From Aselliscus stoliczkanus (lineage: Eukaryota; Chordata; Mammalia; Chiroptera; Hipposideridae): 64,000 nt of DNA. The translations under genes and the position numbers were made by a program. The DNA is taken from contig CM066730.1 of NCBI GenBank assembly GCA_033961575.1, positions 157,197,523 to 157,261,522 of the forward strand. Reading direction: 5' to 3'. Under the pieces are notes generated by a model. It was not told the DNA's origin and did not search any database. It was given only the letters and a program-made list of their open reading frames with translations. This document shows positions 1-12,580 of the stretch, piece after piece; within the stretch, counting starts at the first letter, position 1, and every line of letters begins with the position of its first letter.

Positions 1-357
1 TGGTTCAGCTGGGGTAACAACAAGATTGCCTGTTCAATGGTGGGCTACGCTCACCCACAACGAAGACCGAACTCAGCACCTTGAGCTGAGCTGCCACCCG
101 GATGGCTCAGTGGATAAGGCGTGCACTCTTAACAATGAGGCTGCTGGTTTGACTCCCGCATGGGATGGTGGCTATACTCACCTGCAACTAAGATTGAACA
201 CAGCACCTTGAACTTAGAGGCCACAAGCTGCCGATGGGAAGCCAGATGGCGACTGGCGCCCTCCACAATGAAGATTGAAGAACAACTTGGCTGGTCCCCT
301 TCCCCAATTCCTCAACACTTTTCTCCTCCCCCAATTCCCCAGTAAAATCTTTTATTT
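1..357 (+). mobile_element. tRNA-type SINE, multi-unit
   Basis: Two tRNA-like units are visible (GGATGGCTCAGTGGATAAGG, then GGTTTGACTCCCGCATGGGA). After them come the body phrase CTCCACAATGAAGATTGAAG and the tail TTCCCCAATTCC...AGTAAAATC. The left end is cut by the window edge. Confidence 0.85.
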
Positions 358-360
358 TTT

Positions 361-1918
361 AAAGTACTTCAGTTAAAACTTGATCAGCTGATCTTATTCT
401 AATATGAAAAATAGTATCTTGATAAGATGTCCCCACATCTAGCTGCTGAAGACACTGTATGACCTTTCCTGGAGGTGTGTATTTGCACAACCTACTCTGT
501 GTGTTGTCCTCCGAAGCCTAAGTAGCTTTCTTTAGGCTGCACTGCCAATGCCTAGCGACAAATAACAGTATTCCCTCTCCCAAGTCTTTCCCACCGAAAT
601 ATGCTTGTTGGTCATTGTAGATATTATAAACTAACTGAATATGGGATTATAATTTCTCCATGATTGTTAACTACCTTTTATCTGGGTTGATTTCAAATAA
701 GTTAGCTTTCCTTATTTTTAACAATATAGCAGTTCCTATTTTGGTGTCGATTTGAGATTGTTTTCTATTTAGTTTAAATCTAAGAGAAAAATAGATATAA
801 AGAAATTTCAGATGATGAATGATAATTTTATCCACCCTTTTCTGTTTAGGAGTACATTAAAATATCAAATTATTTCCAATATATAGAAATGCAAAACTGT
901 ACATCTTCAAAGCTGTTCTATTTCAGCCTTTCTTCTCTCTTCAGTAGAAAAACAAAGTACATACAAATTTGAAGACTTTTTCCCCCTTTCTCTTCTTTCT
1001 GTTATATGTAGATAATCAAAGTTAAGTCCTAAACAGCTTACTAACATGCTTGGCAAGTGACAGCAACAAATTAAGTTGTAGTTTACTAGTAAATCAAATT
1101 TTGGGCTTCCCTCTGGAAATTGTTATTTTAGAAATGTGAGAACTGTGATTGTGAAAATGTTTTTCAAGCAACAAATATTTAGTGTCATGTTAGAAGATTC
1201 CTGCTTTAAATTGGGACTGGCTTTGGCTATTTACAGTCAAGTAACCCTCCTCCAAGGCACAGTGAAAGGTCTTGGGGTTTTATATAAGGGTTGTCTGCCA
1301 AGGGAGTTGGGTGTAATTTTCCCAGAGTAAATTACATTTTTATAAAAACGTGGAGTAGGAACAGTTGACCTCTCTGACTTTAATTTAGCCATTTTTGTTT
1401 GTTTGTACATCACTCCAGAGCAAATTGCTCCACTCTGACCTTTTCTCCAGGTCACTTTTCTGCTGGTCTTGCACTTGTCTCAGGCCAAATAAATTCAAGT
1501 TGTGAGAGCCTCACGGTTGAGACTTAGATGAGGCTGAGTTGTTTTGCATCGCGCAAATTAGACAGACATAACTGCTGCCTCAGCCACACAGCTGCAGATG
1601 TGTAGAAACCATTTCCTCCCACTTGATTTCCCCTTATCTTCAAAGCCCAGTCTTCTTGCATAAGAAACGTCTCTCAGTTAAAAATGAATGGAAAGGCTTT
1701 GCTGCATTCAAAGTAAAGTGTTATACTTTTGTGCAGATTTTCAAATGAATGTTTAAAGGGCTTTAATGTAGACAGTAGTAATACTTTTTCATTAAAGGTT
1801 TAGGTAACACCTCTTAATATATTTTAAAAATACTATTCAAAGGGATGCTATGGATGGTAAACTTCTACAATTTAAAATCTTTATAGAAGTACAAAAATAA
1901 ATTAGAAAAATTAAACGT
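361..1918. other. Intergenic stretch, no gene seen
   Basis: AT-rich sequence between two SINE blocks. Open frames are short and resemble no family I know. No splice-like structure, promoter or clear young repeat was found. Confidence 0.6.
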
Positions 1919-2465
1919 TCAAGGTGCTGTATTCAATCTTAGTTGCGGGTGGGCGTAGCCACCATCCCATGCGGGAGTCGAACCAGCAGCCTTGTTGTTA
2001 AGAGCACACATTCTACCCACGGAGCCATCCGGGTGGCAGCTCAGCTCAAGGTGCTGAGGTCAGTCTTAGTTTCGGGTGGGCATAGCCCACCACGGAACAG
2101 GCAATCTTGTTGTTACACCAGCTGAGCCATCCTGCCACGTGTTGGCAGCTCAGCAACAGCTCAGCTAGGGCGCAGCATTCACTGGCCCATGTGAATCAAA
2201 CCGGTGGCCCTGTTGCTCAGAGCGCGCACTCTAAGCCAATTCTTTTTTTTTTTCTTAAAGATTTTATTGGGGAATTGGGGGAGGGGAACAGCGTTGGGTA
2301 ATCAGGGAAGGGGAACAGATAAATTGCTGTCTTTTTGTTCTTCAGTCTAGTTGCGGAGGACGTTGCTTCACTGGCCGATGTTGGTATCATTGAGCTCTTC
2401 CCGGATGAGGCAGATCGGTCGCCTTCTAAGCCAATTCTTAACCAACTGAGCCATTCGGCCAGCCT
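1919..2465 (-). mobile_element. tRNA-type SINE, split by a younger SINE
   Basis: Read on the minus strand it starts GGCTGGCCGAATGGCTCAGT and contains further tRNA-like units and the body. It is interrupted at 2245-2425 by a truncated long-type SINE, so it is the older of the two. Confidence 0.85.
2245..2425 (-). mobile_element. Long composite SINE, 5'-truncated, nested
   Basis: It carries only the 3' half of the long SINE: GATGAGGCAGATCGG, the AACAAAAAGACAGCAA-type segment, and the tail ending in CCCCAATAAAATC. It is flanked by a perfect duplication, CTAAGCCAATTCTT (2231-2244 and 2426-2439). This proves insertion into the older SINE. Confidence 0.85.
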
Positions 2466-3400
2466 CAAGCACTTTTGAATGGGCTGTTTCTAAAATCACT
2501 TAGCAAGAGTCTATTACCATTTTGTTTCGCTGAGAATCAAACATCACAGTAGGCTTTATAATCTTTGGTCATACAGGTGTCTGTTTTGTTTATAATTAGA
2601 AATCAACTTAGAACCGAAGCATTATTCTTAAAGGAAAATATTTCAATAAAGTGCTGCTTTACAAAGCCACTGAAGAAATCTTTAAAGACTGTGGAAATTG
2701 TAGAAGTTACAAAAGTGACAAAACATAGGAACAGAATCATCTTTCTTCTACAGATAAAACTAAAGATTTCAGGCCCCGTTAAGATAAACACATTTCATCA
2801 AATACTAGAAAAATGATCACATCCTTTCCTGGCATTGACAGATTAACTTAATTAATTTCCTAAGAGCATCTGCAAGGTATGCAAGTCTCAGCCGTCAAGA
2901 ATTTGTCAAATGCTAAGACAATGGAAACATGGAAATCTTGAAAACTGATAGATAGTTCAAGATGTATGGCCACTCTTCAAACAAACAAACAAACACCAAA
3001 AAAGCCCAACCCACCTTGGAATTTAACCTGTCAACTCATTTCTGTATGCGTAAGTGTAGTGCTCTGAGTGTCCTTATCGCTGAAGACTTCCCATTCCACA
3101 CGATGGCTTTTATTTCAGGGAAAAGGGAGTGGGAGTGTTACTGGCCAACTGAGCAGCACCAACCCCCACCACTGAAAAACTTTAATGTTTTCTTTTCTAT
3201 AGAAATGTTAAATATAAAAATGTTAAGTCTCCTCCCTAGTTCTTTAGTTTCTTAGCTCTTGGGCCTTGATTGCTTTTCTGACAGGAAGATCCCCCTTGCT
3301 TCTTAATTGCTTTGTAAATTAGTTCCTGAATCTGAAACAAGTCTCCTACCTCTGCTTCAGATAACTATTTGAAAGCCTGAGACTTCCTAATATCCCCCAG
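2466..3400. other. Intergenic stretch, no gene seen
   Basis: Unique-looking AT-rich DNA. The 83- and 97-codon open frames here show no recognisable domain or codon pattern. A short CAAA/ACAA repeat lies at 2980-2995. Confidence 0.55.
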
Positions 3401-3529
3401 GCAGGGAAGCTAAATGTCAAACCCATTCTGTGTCCGGACAACTGACACCACTTGAGTGATGGACTGAATAGCCACAAGTTTCATAAGAACTAACAGATTT
3501 ATATTTTTGTCCTCATTCAGGAGCCTTGA

Positions 3530-4277
3530 GGATACAAGGGATACCCCAACAAGCAAAGAAGCCAACACGGTCTTCCAGGTGGAGCTTGAGATCCCTTCCT
3601 CTCATCTGAGATCAGCTAGGGCGAGAGTTCCGTGAACCCCAATAGGCAAGGACAGCTCTACGCCCCTGCCCAGCAGGAAGCAGATACAGAAGAGACCTCC
3701 TGTCCCTCAGCTTCCCATAGAGATTTTATGGGGATCACGTCTCTCAAGGAGAAACTAGGCAGGTAGTTAGAGGCAGGCATTGGGTCTCTGCATTCCTGCA
3801 CGTCCCACAGTGTGACCACCTGGGGACATCCCCTCTCCACCCAAAACTCCCCTTTGTATGTAATTACCTACCCCTGCGGGAAGAGCAAATGGGCGCAAAA
3901 TATCCAACCAGATCAGACCAGTCACTCACACCTACACAGTACCTCTTGTTAATCACAGGGGCCAATCAAGTGGTCCTACGCCCAGGAAGAACAGCCCATC
4001 CTGGAGAAAAAGGATAAAAACCCCAAGTCCTGGGAGGGAAGCGTGCGGCTGCTACTGCTACTTCTGTTGCTGCTTCTTCCCTTTAAGCCTCACCTTTGCA
4101 TGTGCCCCCTCCACACTCTTTGGTAATGGGCCCTTGGGCCATCCTCTAGTCTGGATGTACTGTCTTTTCGAATAAACTACTTAATTTACTGCTTTCCTCT
4201 GGTATCTCGTTCAATTCTTTGCTCGAGTTGCCAAGGACCTGGACTCTGTGCCGAGAAAGGCCCACTCTCCGACAACA
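3530..4277 (+). mobile_element. Solo LTR of an endogenous retrovirus (gamma/ERV1-like), start uncertain
   Basis: The 3' part has the order of a retroviral LTR: TATA-like GGATAAAAACCCC at about 4011, a cytosine-rich leader, AATAAA at 4170-4175, a T-rich stretch at 4190-4215 and a CA end near 4277. No primer-binding site or gag sequence follows, so it looks like a solo LTR. The 5' border could lie anywhere between about 3130 and 3540; I could not find a convincing TG start with matching duplication. Confidence 0.6.
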
Positions 4278-4309
4278 GGAGGAGAACCTCTTTAAAACCT
4301 GAGCTCTAG

Positions 4310-4817
4310 GCTGGCCAAGTGGCTCAGTTGGTTAAGAGTGTGAGCTCTGAGCAACAGGATCACCAGTTCAATTCCCACATGGGCCAGTGAGCTGCGCCTG
4401 AGCTGAGCTGCTGCTGAGCTGGTGAGAGCGTGTGCTCCTAACAACAAGGTTGCAGGTTCGACTCCCGCAGGGGATGGTGGGCTATGCCCACCAGCAACTA
4501 AGACTGAACACAGCACCTTGGGCTGAGCTGCCGACGGGCAGCCGGATTGCTCAGTGGTTAGAGCGTGTGCTCTTAGCAACAAGGTTTTCCATTCGACTCC
4601 CACATGGGATGGTGGGCTATGCTTACCTGCAACTAAGATTCTACATGGCACTTTGAGCTGAGTGGTTGTGAGTTACAGACAGGCGTTGATATGGTGACTG
4701 GACTTGGAGCTGAGCTAGCTGCGCCCTCCACAACTAAGATCGGACAACCTGGCTGTTCCCCTTCCCCAATTCCCCAACACTGTTCCCCTTCCCCAATAAA
4801 AATCTTAAAAAAACACA
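4310..4817 (+). mobile_element. tRNA-type SINE, three tRNA-like units
   Basis: Three tRNA-like heads follow one another (from about 4310, 4420 and 4540), each with a B-box-like GGTTCGACTCCC segment. The body CTCCACAACTAAGATCGG and the tail TTCCCCTTCCCCAATAAAAA follow. The flanking duplication is CCTGAGCTCT/C at about 4299 and 4870. An AC microsatellite extends the tail. Confidence 0.85.
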
Positions 4818-4889
4818 AACACACACACACACACAAAAAAAAAACAACACCAAAAAACAAAGAAAATCCCTGAGCTCCATCCACACACA

Positions 4890-5085
4890 CGATCAGGTAC
4901 ATTCATATATTACCTCATTTAATATCTGAATAGCCCTACTGTTATCTTATCGTAGAGGGAACTGAGATTTAGAAGCATCAAGGAACTTGTCCCGAGTGTC
5001 ATGCAACCCAGGTTTGAGCCCAGGATGTCAAGACTGAAGCCTGAATTCTTTCCACCAGATCCCACTGGCTCCCTTTATCTGAAGA
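4890..5085 (+). repeat. MIR remnant
   Basis: Typical MIR phrases are recognisable: ACCTCATTTAATATCTGAAT, GAGGGAACTGAGATTTAGAAG, GGAACTTGTCCC, and AACCCAGGTTTGAGCCCAGG. It is an old mammal-wide tRNA-derived SINE and lies just beyond the AGO3 poly(A) site. Confidence 0.7.
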
Positions 5086-5091
5086 GCTGTA

Positions 5092-5140
5092 ATGATGACC
5101 CACACAACAGAAAGTTTGGAGCAAAGCTTTTCTTTTTATT
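5092..5140 (-). promoter_or_regulatory. AGO3: Probable distal poly(A) signal of AGO3
   Basis: On the minus strand AATAAA lies at 5135-5140. About 25-45 nt further on is a GU-rich stretch, CTGTTGTGTGGG, at about 5097-5109. That spacing is typical of a cleavage site near 5110-5120. The repeat content changes sharply just beyond it. Cleavage itself is not shown. Confidence 0.55.
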
Positions 5141-5710
5141 GCAGTTATTAGTGAAAGTTACATTTTAAACTGAAGCTAAGCAACATTAAAACCATTAATA
5201 TTTTTTTCTTTTTTAAATCAAGGATTAAAAACAAATACAACATAGAACCCTTCTATTACGCAGGATGGCAGAGCAAAGAGGAGTGGCTCTGTCACAGGGC
5301 ATTTCAGTGACAGTTTGGCTCAGAAAGAATTATGACAAGTTCTTGAACAAAATATTGTGACTGAACTGCTTAAAAAGCAGCATCTTCAAGTTTCTCAATC
5401 TCAACCCTAAGTTTTTTGTAGTAATTAAAAAAATTTTTTTTTTTGGGGGAAATAAATTAACTGAAAGTAGAAAATTTACTCCCAAACTTTAAATACCAAA
5501 AAAAAAGTACTTTTGTTTAAGAAACTTTATTTGTCTTCTGCTCATCATAACTACACAGTCTTCAGGAATCAAAATGACAATCAAATCCAGAGCTGGCCCC
5601 CCAGTACACAGTGATAGGATTCAGCATTTGGTGTTTCTAATTATATGGTGATTACATACACATCACAGACCTGCTCCCACCCCACCATACAAAGTTCCAA
5701 TTTCCTCTTA

Positions 5711-5820
5711 TTTTATTTTTATTTTTTTGAGGGCAGTGTCACTGGTCCTCACATGTGGGACCCAAACCGGAGCCACTGGCTTCCCAAACCAGCGCCCAAC
5801 CAAGCGCCACTCGGCCGGGC
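5711..5820 (-). mobile_element. Short SINE in the AGO3 3' UTR
   Basis: This roughly 95-bp SINE has the head GGCCGAGTGGCGC on the minus strand and the end GACACTGCCCTC followed by an A-rich tail. It is flanked by a perfect 14-bp duplication, CCAATTTCCTCTTA (5697-5710, 5821-5834). It has the same orientation as the gene, so it is transcribed in the sense direction. Confidence 0.9.
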
Positions 5821-6649
5821 CCAATTTCCTCTTAATAACATGTACCAGTCAAGGTTAGTATCATTCAGGATCTTATCTAGTCCTATAGTATATTACAAAC
5901 TCAGACTCACTCCACTGTTTTAAATGATGTTACTGTGTAACCAAACATTAACAAAGGAAGGCTTACAGATAAACATTTTGAACTTCTGCAGTCTTCACAT
6001 TACTACAGTAAATTGCTCTTACTTAGGAAAAGCCAACAAAAATAGAAGTCCGGGCCAGCTGTCAGACAAGGTAGGGAAGGTGAGGAAAGAGGTTTGAGAG
6101 TCCCATCATTTTACCATGCTGAAACTTGGTATCAGTAGAAATATTTGGCAAGAACAGTTAGTGTGGAAAAGGAGGATGGAAAAGAAGTTACTCTGAATTT
6201 TATGTAATTGTAATAATTCAGTTTCAAAACATACTGATATAGAACCCCAAAAATAGTTCACATCTGCAATACAAATAGGCACACACGGTCAAGATGGTTA
6301 AAAAGTAAAATTTAAAAGGCTATTTGTCCATCTGCAGGGCATCTGCAGGTGGACCCATCCTCCCCACTTGTCCTATATTTACATTTTACTTTTCAGAAAA
6401 GCCCCTTTAAAAAGAGTGCTATTTTCTCCTCCATTACTTAGGATTTTAAAAAAAGCAGCAATTATCTAAAGTGGGAGCAGTTAACAATGCTTCAGGGGTG
6501 TGCATTTGTGTGTAATATAAATGTTCTCTAGAGTGAGTAGTCAGGTTACACTGGAATGGTTATATTACAACTTTAGTCCCCCAAACACTGAAGAAACATA
6601 TTTTTTTCTATATAAACTTATGTAATACAGTGTTATAAACATAGTTTAC

Positions 6650-6676
6650 ACACACACGCACACATACACACACACC
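6650..6676 (+). repeat. (CA)n microsatellite
   Basis: An interrupted CACACACGCACACATACACACACAC run lies in the 3' UTR. Confidence 0.8.
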
Positions 6677-7869
6677 ACTGCTTCCCACTATGAATGCATC
6701 CATATACTAGTCCACAAGAATGATCTTTATTCACAAGATACAATAATACTTTTATGGGACCATAACTGAAGAGAGACATTAAAGCTACAAATCACAGCAA
6801 AATACTGTTTAAAAGTATTCCTGATATATCAATGTTCTTAGCTGTCTCACTCAGCAAGATGGATGGTTTTTTGTTTATTTTCCAAGCATGAATCTCCTCA
6901 ACTTTTTACTTCCAGTCCTTGCAATTCTCATTACCCTATAAGACGGATACCACCTATGTTAGTGATGAGTTAGAAAAGCCCAATTGCCTGCAACAAGGGG
7001 AGGTCAGCATTTATAGAGATAAAAAAGAATTGTTGAAGGTATTCATACCCTGTGTACCTAAAATGCATTATTTTTTCTTAAACATAAACCCCAAAACTTG
7101 TGTTACAAGGAATTACCTACATGACCTGTGGTGATGTCCCTTTGTTATTTTCTAGAAACAATCTCCCTCCAACCCCAACCCCGTGAAATGGGTAAGCCTA
7201 TGGAAATGTAAGGTTCTGCCCACGATCCATGAGGATAACTGGGTCAGACATCAACAGGCTGCCTGATGCCACCTGCAGATGCTCAGATTGAATTAAAATG
7301 AAGAGAAAAAAAAACTTTTATTATATTTTAACTTTTATACGTACATGGTGATTGGAAAGCAAGGTTCAACTCTGCAAAGTGATGAGTAAAATAAGCACAC
7401 TTTCCTTCCTAGAATCTAACCCCCTACTCCAAAACAAGGTACCAAAAATCTGCTAAGAAACAAAGGGATAACTCTCTGGTTGTATAACACCCTCTGATGC
7501 TAACATGTAGCAAAAGTGCCTGAAGGCAAAAGGTAAAGTTAATTTCTGATTATCTAATGGTTTCACCACATTTATCTACCTCAAAATACAATCGCAGCTG
7601 CCATAGCACCACGAAAAGGAGTTTGGTTTTTGAAGTTACGCAAGAGTTATTATAGAGAAAAATTCAGCCTGTGCCCTGGGTATCTGGCAGGGGAGAAAAC
7701 AGAACAGGATACATTTAAGTGAACACCATACCACAATAAGGCCTAAGTTTCTCTTATACCTGTTAAATACAGTGATCTGTGGGCATTAAAGATACTTTCA
7801 TAGAGGCAAACTAAATGAACCCTTCATACAAGATTATAGTATCTTGAACTTTAGAATAGCTTTTCTTTT

Positions 7870-8070
7870 GGAGAACTCAAGCACTGTCACAATCATTATC
7901 CTATTCTTACAGCAACTTTGTGAGGTAGGTGAGGGCAGGTAGGTATTATAACTACCATTTTACAAGGAGAAGCTAGGCACGGCGAGATTAAGGAAACTGC
8001 CTAAAGACACTGGGCAATATGTGGTAGAGCTCTGACTAAACTCCAAGTCACTGGCTCGTGTTTTCAAACC
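7870..8070 (+). repeat. MIR remnant in the 3' UTR
   Basis: MIR-like phrases include CAACTTTGTGAGGTAGGT, ACCATTTTACAAGGAGAAGC and AAGGAAACTGCCTAAAG. It supplies the let-7 8-mer match at 7921. Confidence 0.6.
7921..7928 (-). promoter_or_regulatory. AGO3: let-7 8-mer seed match in AGO3 3' UTR
   Basis: The transcript strand reads CTACCTCA, the full 8-mer complement of the let-7 seed. It lies in the MIR-derived stretch at 7870-8070. A second, 7-mer match (CTACCTC) is at 17940-17946. Whether either is used is unknown. Confidence 0.4.
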
Positions 8071-8717
8071 CTTTCTAAACTCTCCAAAGGCAACCAATTC
8101 TCACCAGTCTTTTTCCAGTTGTGATTTTCTGGAAAGTTCCTGCATTTGAAAACACTATGCCTTCTCCTTTATAGCTCGGGCTTGACTTGGAAATGAGTTA
8201 AAAAATTTTTTTCTTAATATGGAATTTTGCACACGCCAAGAGGGATATGTGAGAGCTATATCAATTTAACTAAATTCTGAATAAATCAATATGTAAATTA
8301 AGAGTCAAGAATAGTTTAAGTGTTCATTCAATATAATTTTCATGTATTTAAGAAAACATGTGTCAGAATAAAAGTCACAAACCTTTTAAAGTTTAAATCA
8401 GTCTGATTCATTAAAACCAGAAGCTGTATGAATTTTAAGAATATGGGGATCTCGAGAAAGTTGAGATATTACTTTCAAGAAGTAGTCTCTTTTATCACTT
8501 TGCTATAATATCATATTTCAGATATACATTCTGTCCATATTATCACTCTATAGCTAGCAAAAAATTCTATGGCTAAAGATCACACCTGCAGAATTAACAC
8601 TTTCACTCTTAATCCTCACTTAACCGAGTTAGGGTTTCTTTCCATCTATAGTAACTAAAGTTACATTCTAGTGACTCTTCTATCATTTTTGTTTTATGTC
8701 TCCCCATTTATTTTTAT

Positions 8718-8756
8718 CAGAGAGAGAGAGAGAAAGAGAGAGGGAGAGAGAGAGAA
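8718..8756 (+). repeat. (GA)n microsatellite
   Basis: A run of GAGAGAGAGAG with AAAGAG and GGG interruptions. On the transcript strand it is a CT-rich tract. Confidence 0.85.
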
Positions 8757-10360
8757 TATGAGGGTAAGAACTGCACGATTCATAAATGGCATAAAACACT
8801 GATTACATTACAAAACAGGATGGCACTCCAGTAAATAAAAGGATGGTATGTCTAAAGGAATAACTTTATAACCCAAATATGAAAAAGAATGCTCACATAA
8901 TCTCTCAGTCAAGCTATAACTTATGGCATGTGATCCTTCTTCTTCCAAGTATTTTAAAGACTCTATTGTTTACTCATAGTAGAATTCTATATAAACTACC
9001 TCTAAATCCCGTTTTTCTTTCTTTTTTAAAAAAGGAGAAAGGAGTTGTACCCTGGGCTAGGAAATGAGAAAGCTCCCGCAAAACTTTTAAAGAATCTTGA
9101 GGGGACAAACTATTAGAAGATTTCAGTTAGCGCTTGCTATTCCGGGTGTTTGCAGGGTCATCACCGATCCTGTGCGATCTTCCTTGCTGTGAAACGGAGA
9201 CACGTGCAGCTCATTACCATTGGAGAGCCAAGTCTACTGCTACTAAAACCAAAGCTTCCTTCTGCTAAATTTCCTGGGACCAAACTGAATCCATTAACCT
9301 GGCTGGACTGTCGGTGTTAGGCAAAATTCCCCCTTCATTACCACGTACCAGTGTTTTTCCTAAATCCTTCCCCCAAAACATTTTCGTTACAGGAAAGACT
9401 AGCTTGTGTGGAAAGGCCCTGCTTGGTGTAGTCTGTGTAAAGGGACAAGCGAGAGAAGCCATGATGGTGGCAGAGCCATGACTCCTATTTAAGCTTAAAT
9501 ACTTCATTTAATTTCTTTATTATAAATCAGGAGCAACTTCCAAGCCTCCTGGAATTTAAAGGAATAGGTGTAGCTTCACATCTGAGACTGCAACATGAAA
9601 TACATCTAGGTAGCGAGGCACTCTTCTTAGGTGTCTTCTGTAGGTTCAAGCGGCAACAGTCCCTCTGCCATGTGGTTTGTGAGGACTGGAAGCATATTAA
9701 ACAAAATTGCCAGGTTTTCTGTCCAAGGATTCTAGCAAAGAAAGCTCTCCCTGGTTTCCCCCTCACTACATGCTCCTGTAATCCCACGAGTCCATTTCTT
9801 CACAAAGAGCTCCTGCTTTCATAGGTTCTTATCATAAAGACAGAGTCACACCTGCATCACCTTTGTAGAAATAGTCATTCCTTCTTTGGTTCTAAAAATA
9901 TTATTAAAGGGTCAAATTAAAGGACTTCTGTTTATTTGTCCTTCCAACTAAAGCCATGAAGTAAATAAAGATGGAAAGACTTAAGCATTAAATTCCAGCA
10001 TAATCTCTCTCTCCAGCCTCTGGCACAACCTCTTAAACTTCAGACATAAAATTACAGATGTACACACAAGTCAATTTTTTGGAAATAATAAAATTTTAAA
10101 AAGCAAAGTTCTAATGCCCGACACTCTCATCTGTTTTCTACTCATGTGAGACTGTGCATGACAGTTCTTTTTTTGAATGATCTATTAGTTAATGCACAGA
10201 TATTTCTTAAGAAGTAGCAAGTGACTATAAACACGAACAATAAACATGAACAAATCACCAAGTTTAGTACTGACACCAGGTGCCTTGACTTATGGAGCCA
10301 ACCAGTTAAAAGAGCAAAACAAGCTCTGTGTGTCAGTTTCCTATGAGCTTATGGAAGGGA

Positions 10361-10384
10361 AAAAAAAAAAAAAAAAAAAAAAAA
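10361..10384 (+). repeat. A24 homopolymer
   Basis: An uninterrupted A run, poly(U) in the AGO3 transcript, with no SINE body attached. Confidence 0.9.
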
Positions 10385-12438
10385 GACTATTTCCACTCAA
10401 GGCTGCCTTAAAAATGTGGGTCTACAAGAATTATATGCCTCTCAACCTAAAAAAAATGTTGAAACATAATGAATATAATTATTAAAGTTGTAAGCACGGT
10501 AAGTATTGTTAAGAGGGGGACATATACTTACAACAAAAATATATCTGACTGCTTGAAACATATTTAGTTTTTATTTAGTAACAACAAATTGCTATAATTG
10601 GAGTAATATAATCCTCAATTAATACTTGATGTGGGGTGAAGGAAGCAGCTCAGAATAGTATACTCCAAAAAGTAAAACTGTAACTGCCAAAAATACAAAA
10701 AGAAATGATATGGCTAATGTCTGTGAAATCTCATGCTGACTCACTTTAAGTGTAAAATTTTACATAATATAAAAATAAAAATTTCCCAATTATAATTACT
10801 TGCAACTTTCTCATTTACCCCCTTGTAGAAGAATAGAATATAGCATAGCAAAATGTCATACACTGTGAGCCCTGATAATATAGAATTTAAAACTCAGAGG
10901 ATGGGGTAAAGTTTATATTTTAATCTCTTACAGAAAAAAATGGCTTATCAAGCAAATTCACAGTGTAAAAATACAATGGAAATATTTTACCTGCTTGAGA
11001 ATGCACTTTTCATGCACCCTTATAAAAAGCTAATTGCCAATATAAATAAACTTGATCTATTTGCTAGGAAACTGGGGTGACCATATATGCTTGAAATTAA
11101 TGCTCTATAATAATACTTTTCATTGCCTTCCAATTAATTCACATTCATAAATTATTACTTTGTTAAATTTTAAATGAACTGAAATATTACATTAATTAGT
11201 CTTTATCCCTGGCTCTACATAGACACTTAAACTGTGTTTCTTCACTGATGCTTAGGGTTGAATCAACTTTAAAGCCTGCTAGGGAAATGATCAGGGTAGC
11301 AAATCTTCCATGTAATATAATCATCGGGTAGGGGGAAGAAGCCCATGTCAAAGTCAATTATCTATGACTTCTGGATAATTTGCTATTTGTTTTCCAGGCC
11401 TCTGAAAAGGGTATCATAATCCTAAACTGGGTGATGTGACCATTTAAGTAGTTTCAATGTAGCTGAAGTTAAATAATGAAATGTAACAAGCATTTAGTTG
11501 ACAAGTTGCCCCAAAACTGCAGATTAGGTAAAATTAATTCAATCTGTTAAGGGAAAGAAATCTAATTTGCAGAAAAGTCCCACCTCCCCTCCACATTTAG
11601 AAATCCGTCTAAAGACTTTCTTTAATGCCCACTATATAAACAACATTAAATATTCTAAGTTAGAAAATAGTGTTAATGGTTTATTGGTAAAAATCCAAAC
11701 TCTAGACTTTATAGAATTATTAGTTTGGTTGTTATATTAATATTCCATCTTAATCTTTGCTAATATTACAAAGAAAGAGGAAAAGCTAGAAATATCTATA
11801 AAAAATAAAATACCTTAAAACCAACATCTAAGCAAAATATAAAAGTTGCACACAAATTGCGAATAAATATAAACATCACAATACAAAAATTAATTATTAA
11901 AAAAATAAACTTGTAATTGCTATTAAGACATTATAAAAAATGAAAAAGTTTAATGTGCATGTATATTTGCAAAAAGACACAATACACTCCAAACAATCAA
12001 TATAATTTTACTATCATTTTTACATAATGCAGCATAACAAGGTTACTGAGGTGTGATTTTTTTTTTGTTTGATTTTAGTCTACTCTTTTCTGGAGGAATG
12101 CTCACCAAATTCATAAGCAAGAACTAGTTAAGTGATCACTTACTGCTTGCTAGCCTGGGAGAAAATTGCTTTCTGGTAGATTATGAAATTTCTAGTAAGT
12201 ATGAATAGTCCTGCTATTATCCTTCCATTTGCTTATTTCCTCCAAAGCCCAATTTTGCATGTTCTATTTCTAATGAACCCATTATACCCTTTTAGATGCA
12301 GTCATCGTTTTTCATAGTTGCCCCATGCTAGAAAAAAGAGAGAATCATTCAAACTATTTTTTGTTTCTTAAAAAAGAAAACTTCCCTAAAGATAGAGATA
12401 TAATCATTTTACTTTTTGTTTCAAAACTGATTGCATGA

Positions 12439-12580
12439 GCCGGCCAAGTGGTGCGGTGGTTAAGCGCTGGCTTGGGAAGCCAGTGGCCCCGGTTCAGGTC
12501 CCACCTGTGAGGGCCAGTGACACTGCCCTCAAAAAAAGAAACAGAAAAAGAAAGATTAAAACAAAACAAAACAAAAAAAC
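12439..12580 (+). mobile_element. Short SINE in the AGO3 3' UTR, opposite orientation
   Basis: It reads GCCGGCCAAGTGGTGCGG through GACACTGCCCTC and a long A-rich tail. The duplication is imperfect: CTGATTGCATGA before and CTGATTCCCATGATGA after. It is antisense to AGO3 and inverted relative to the SINE at 5711. Confidence 0.9.
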
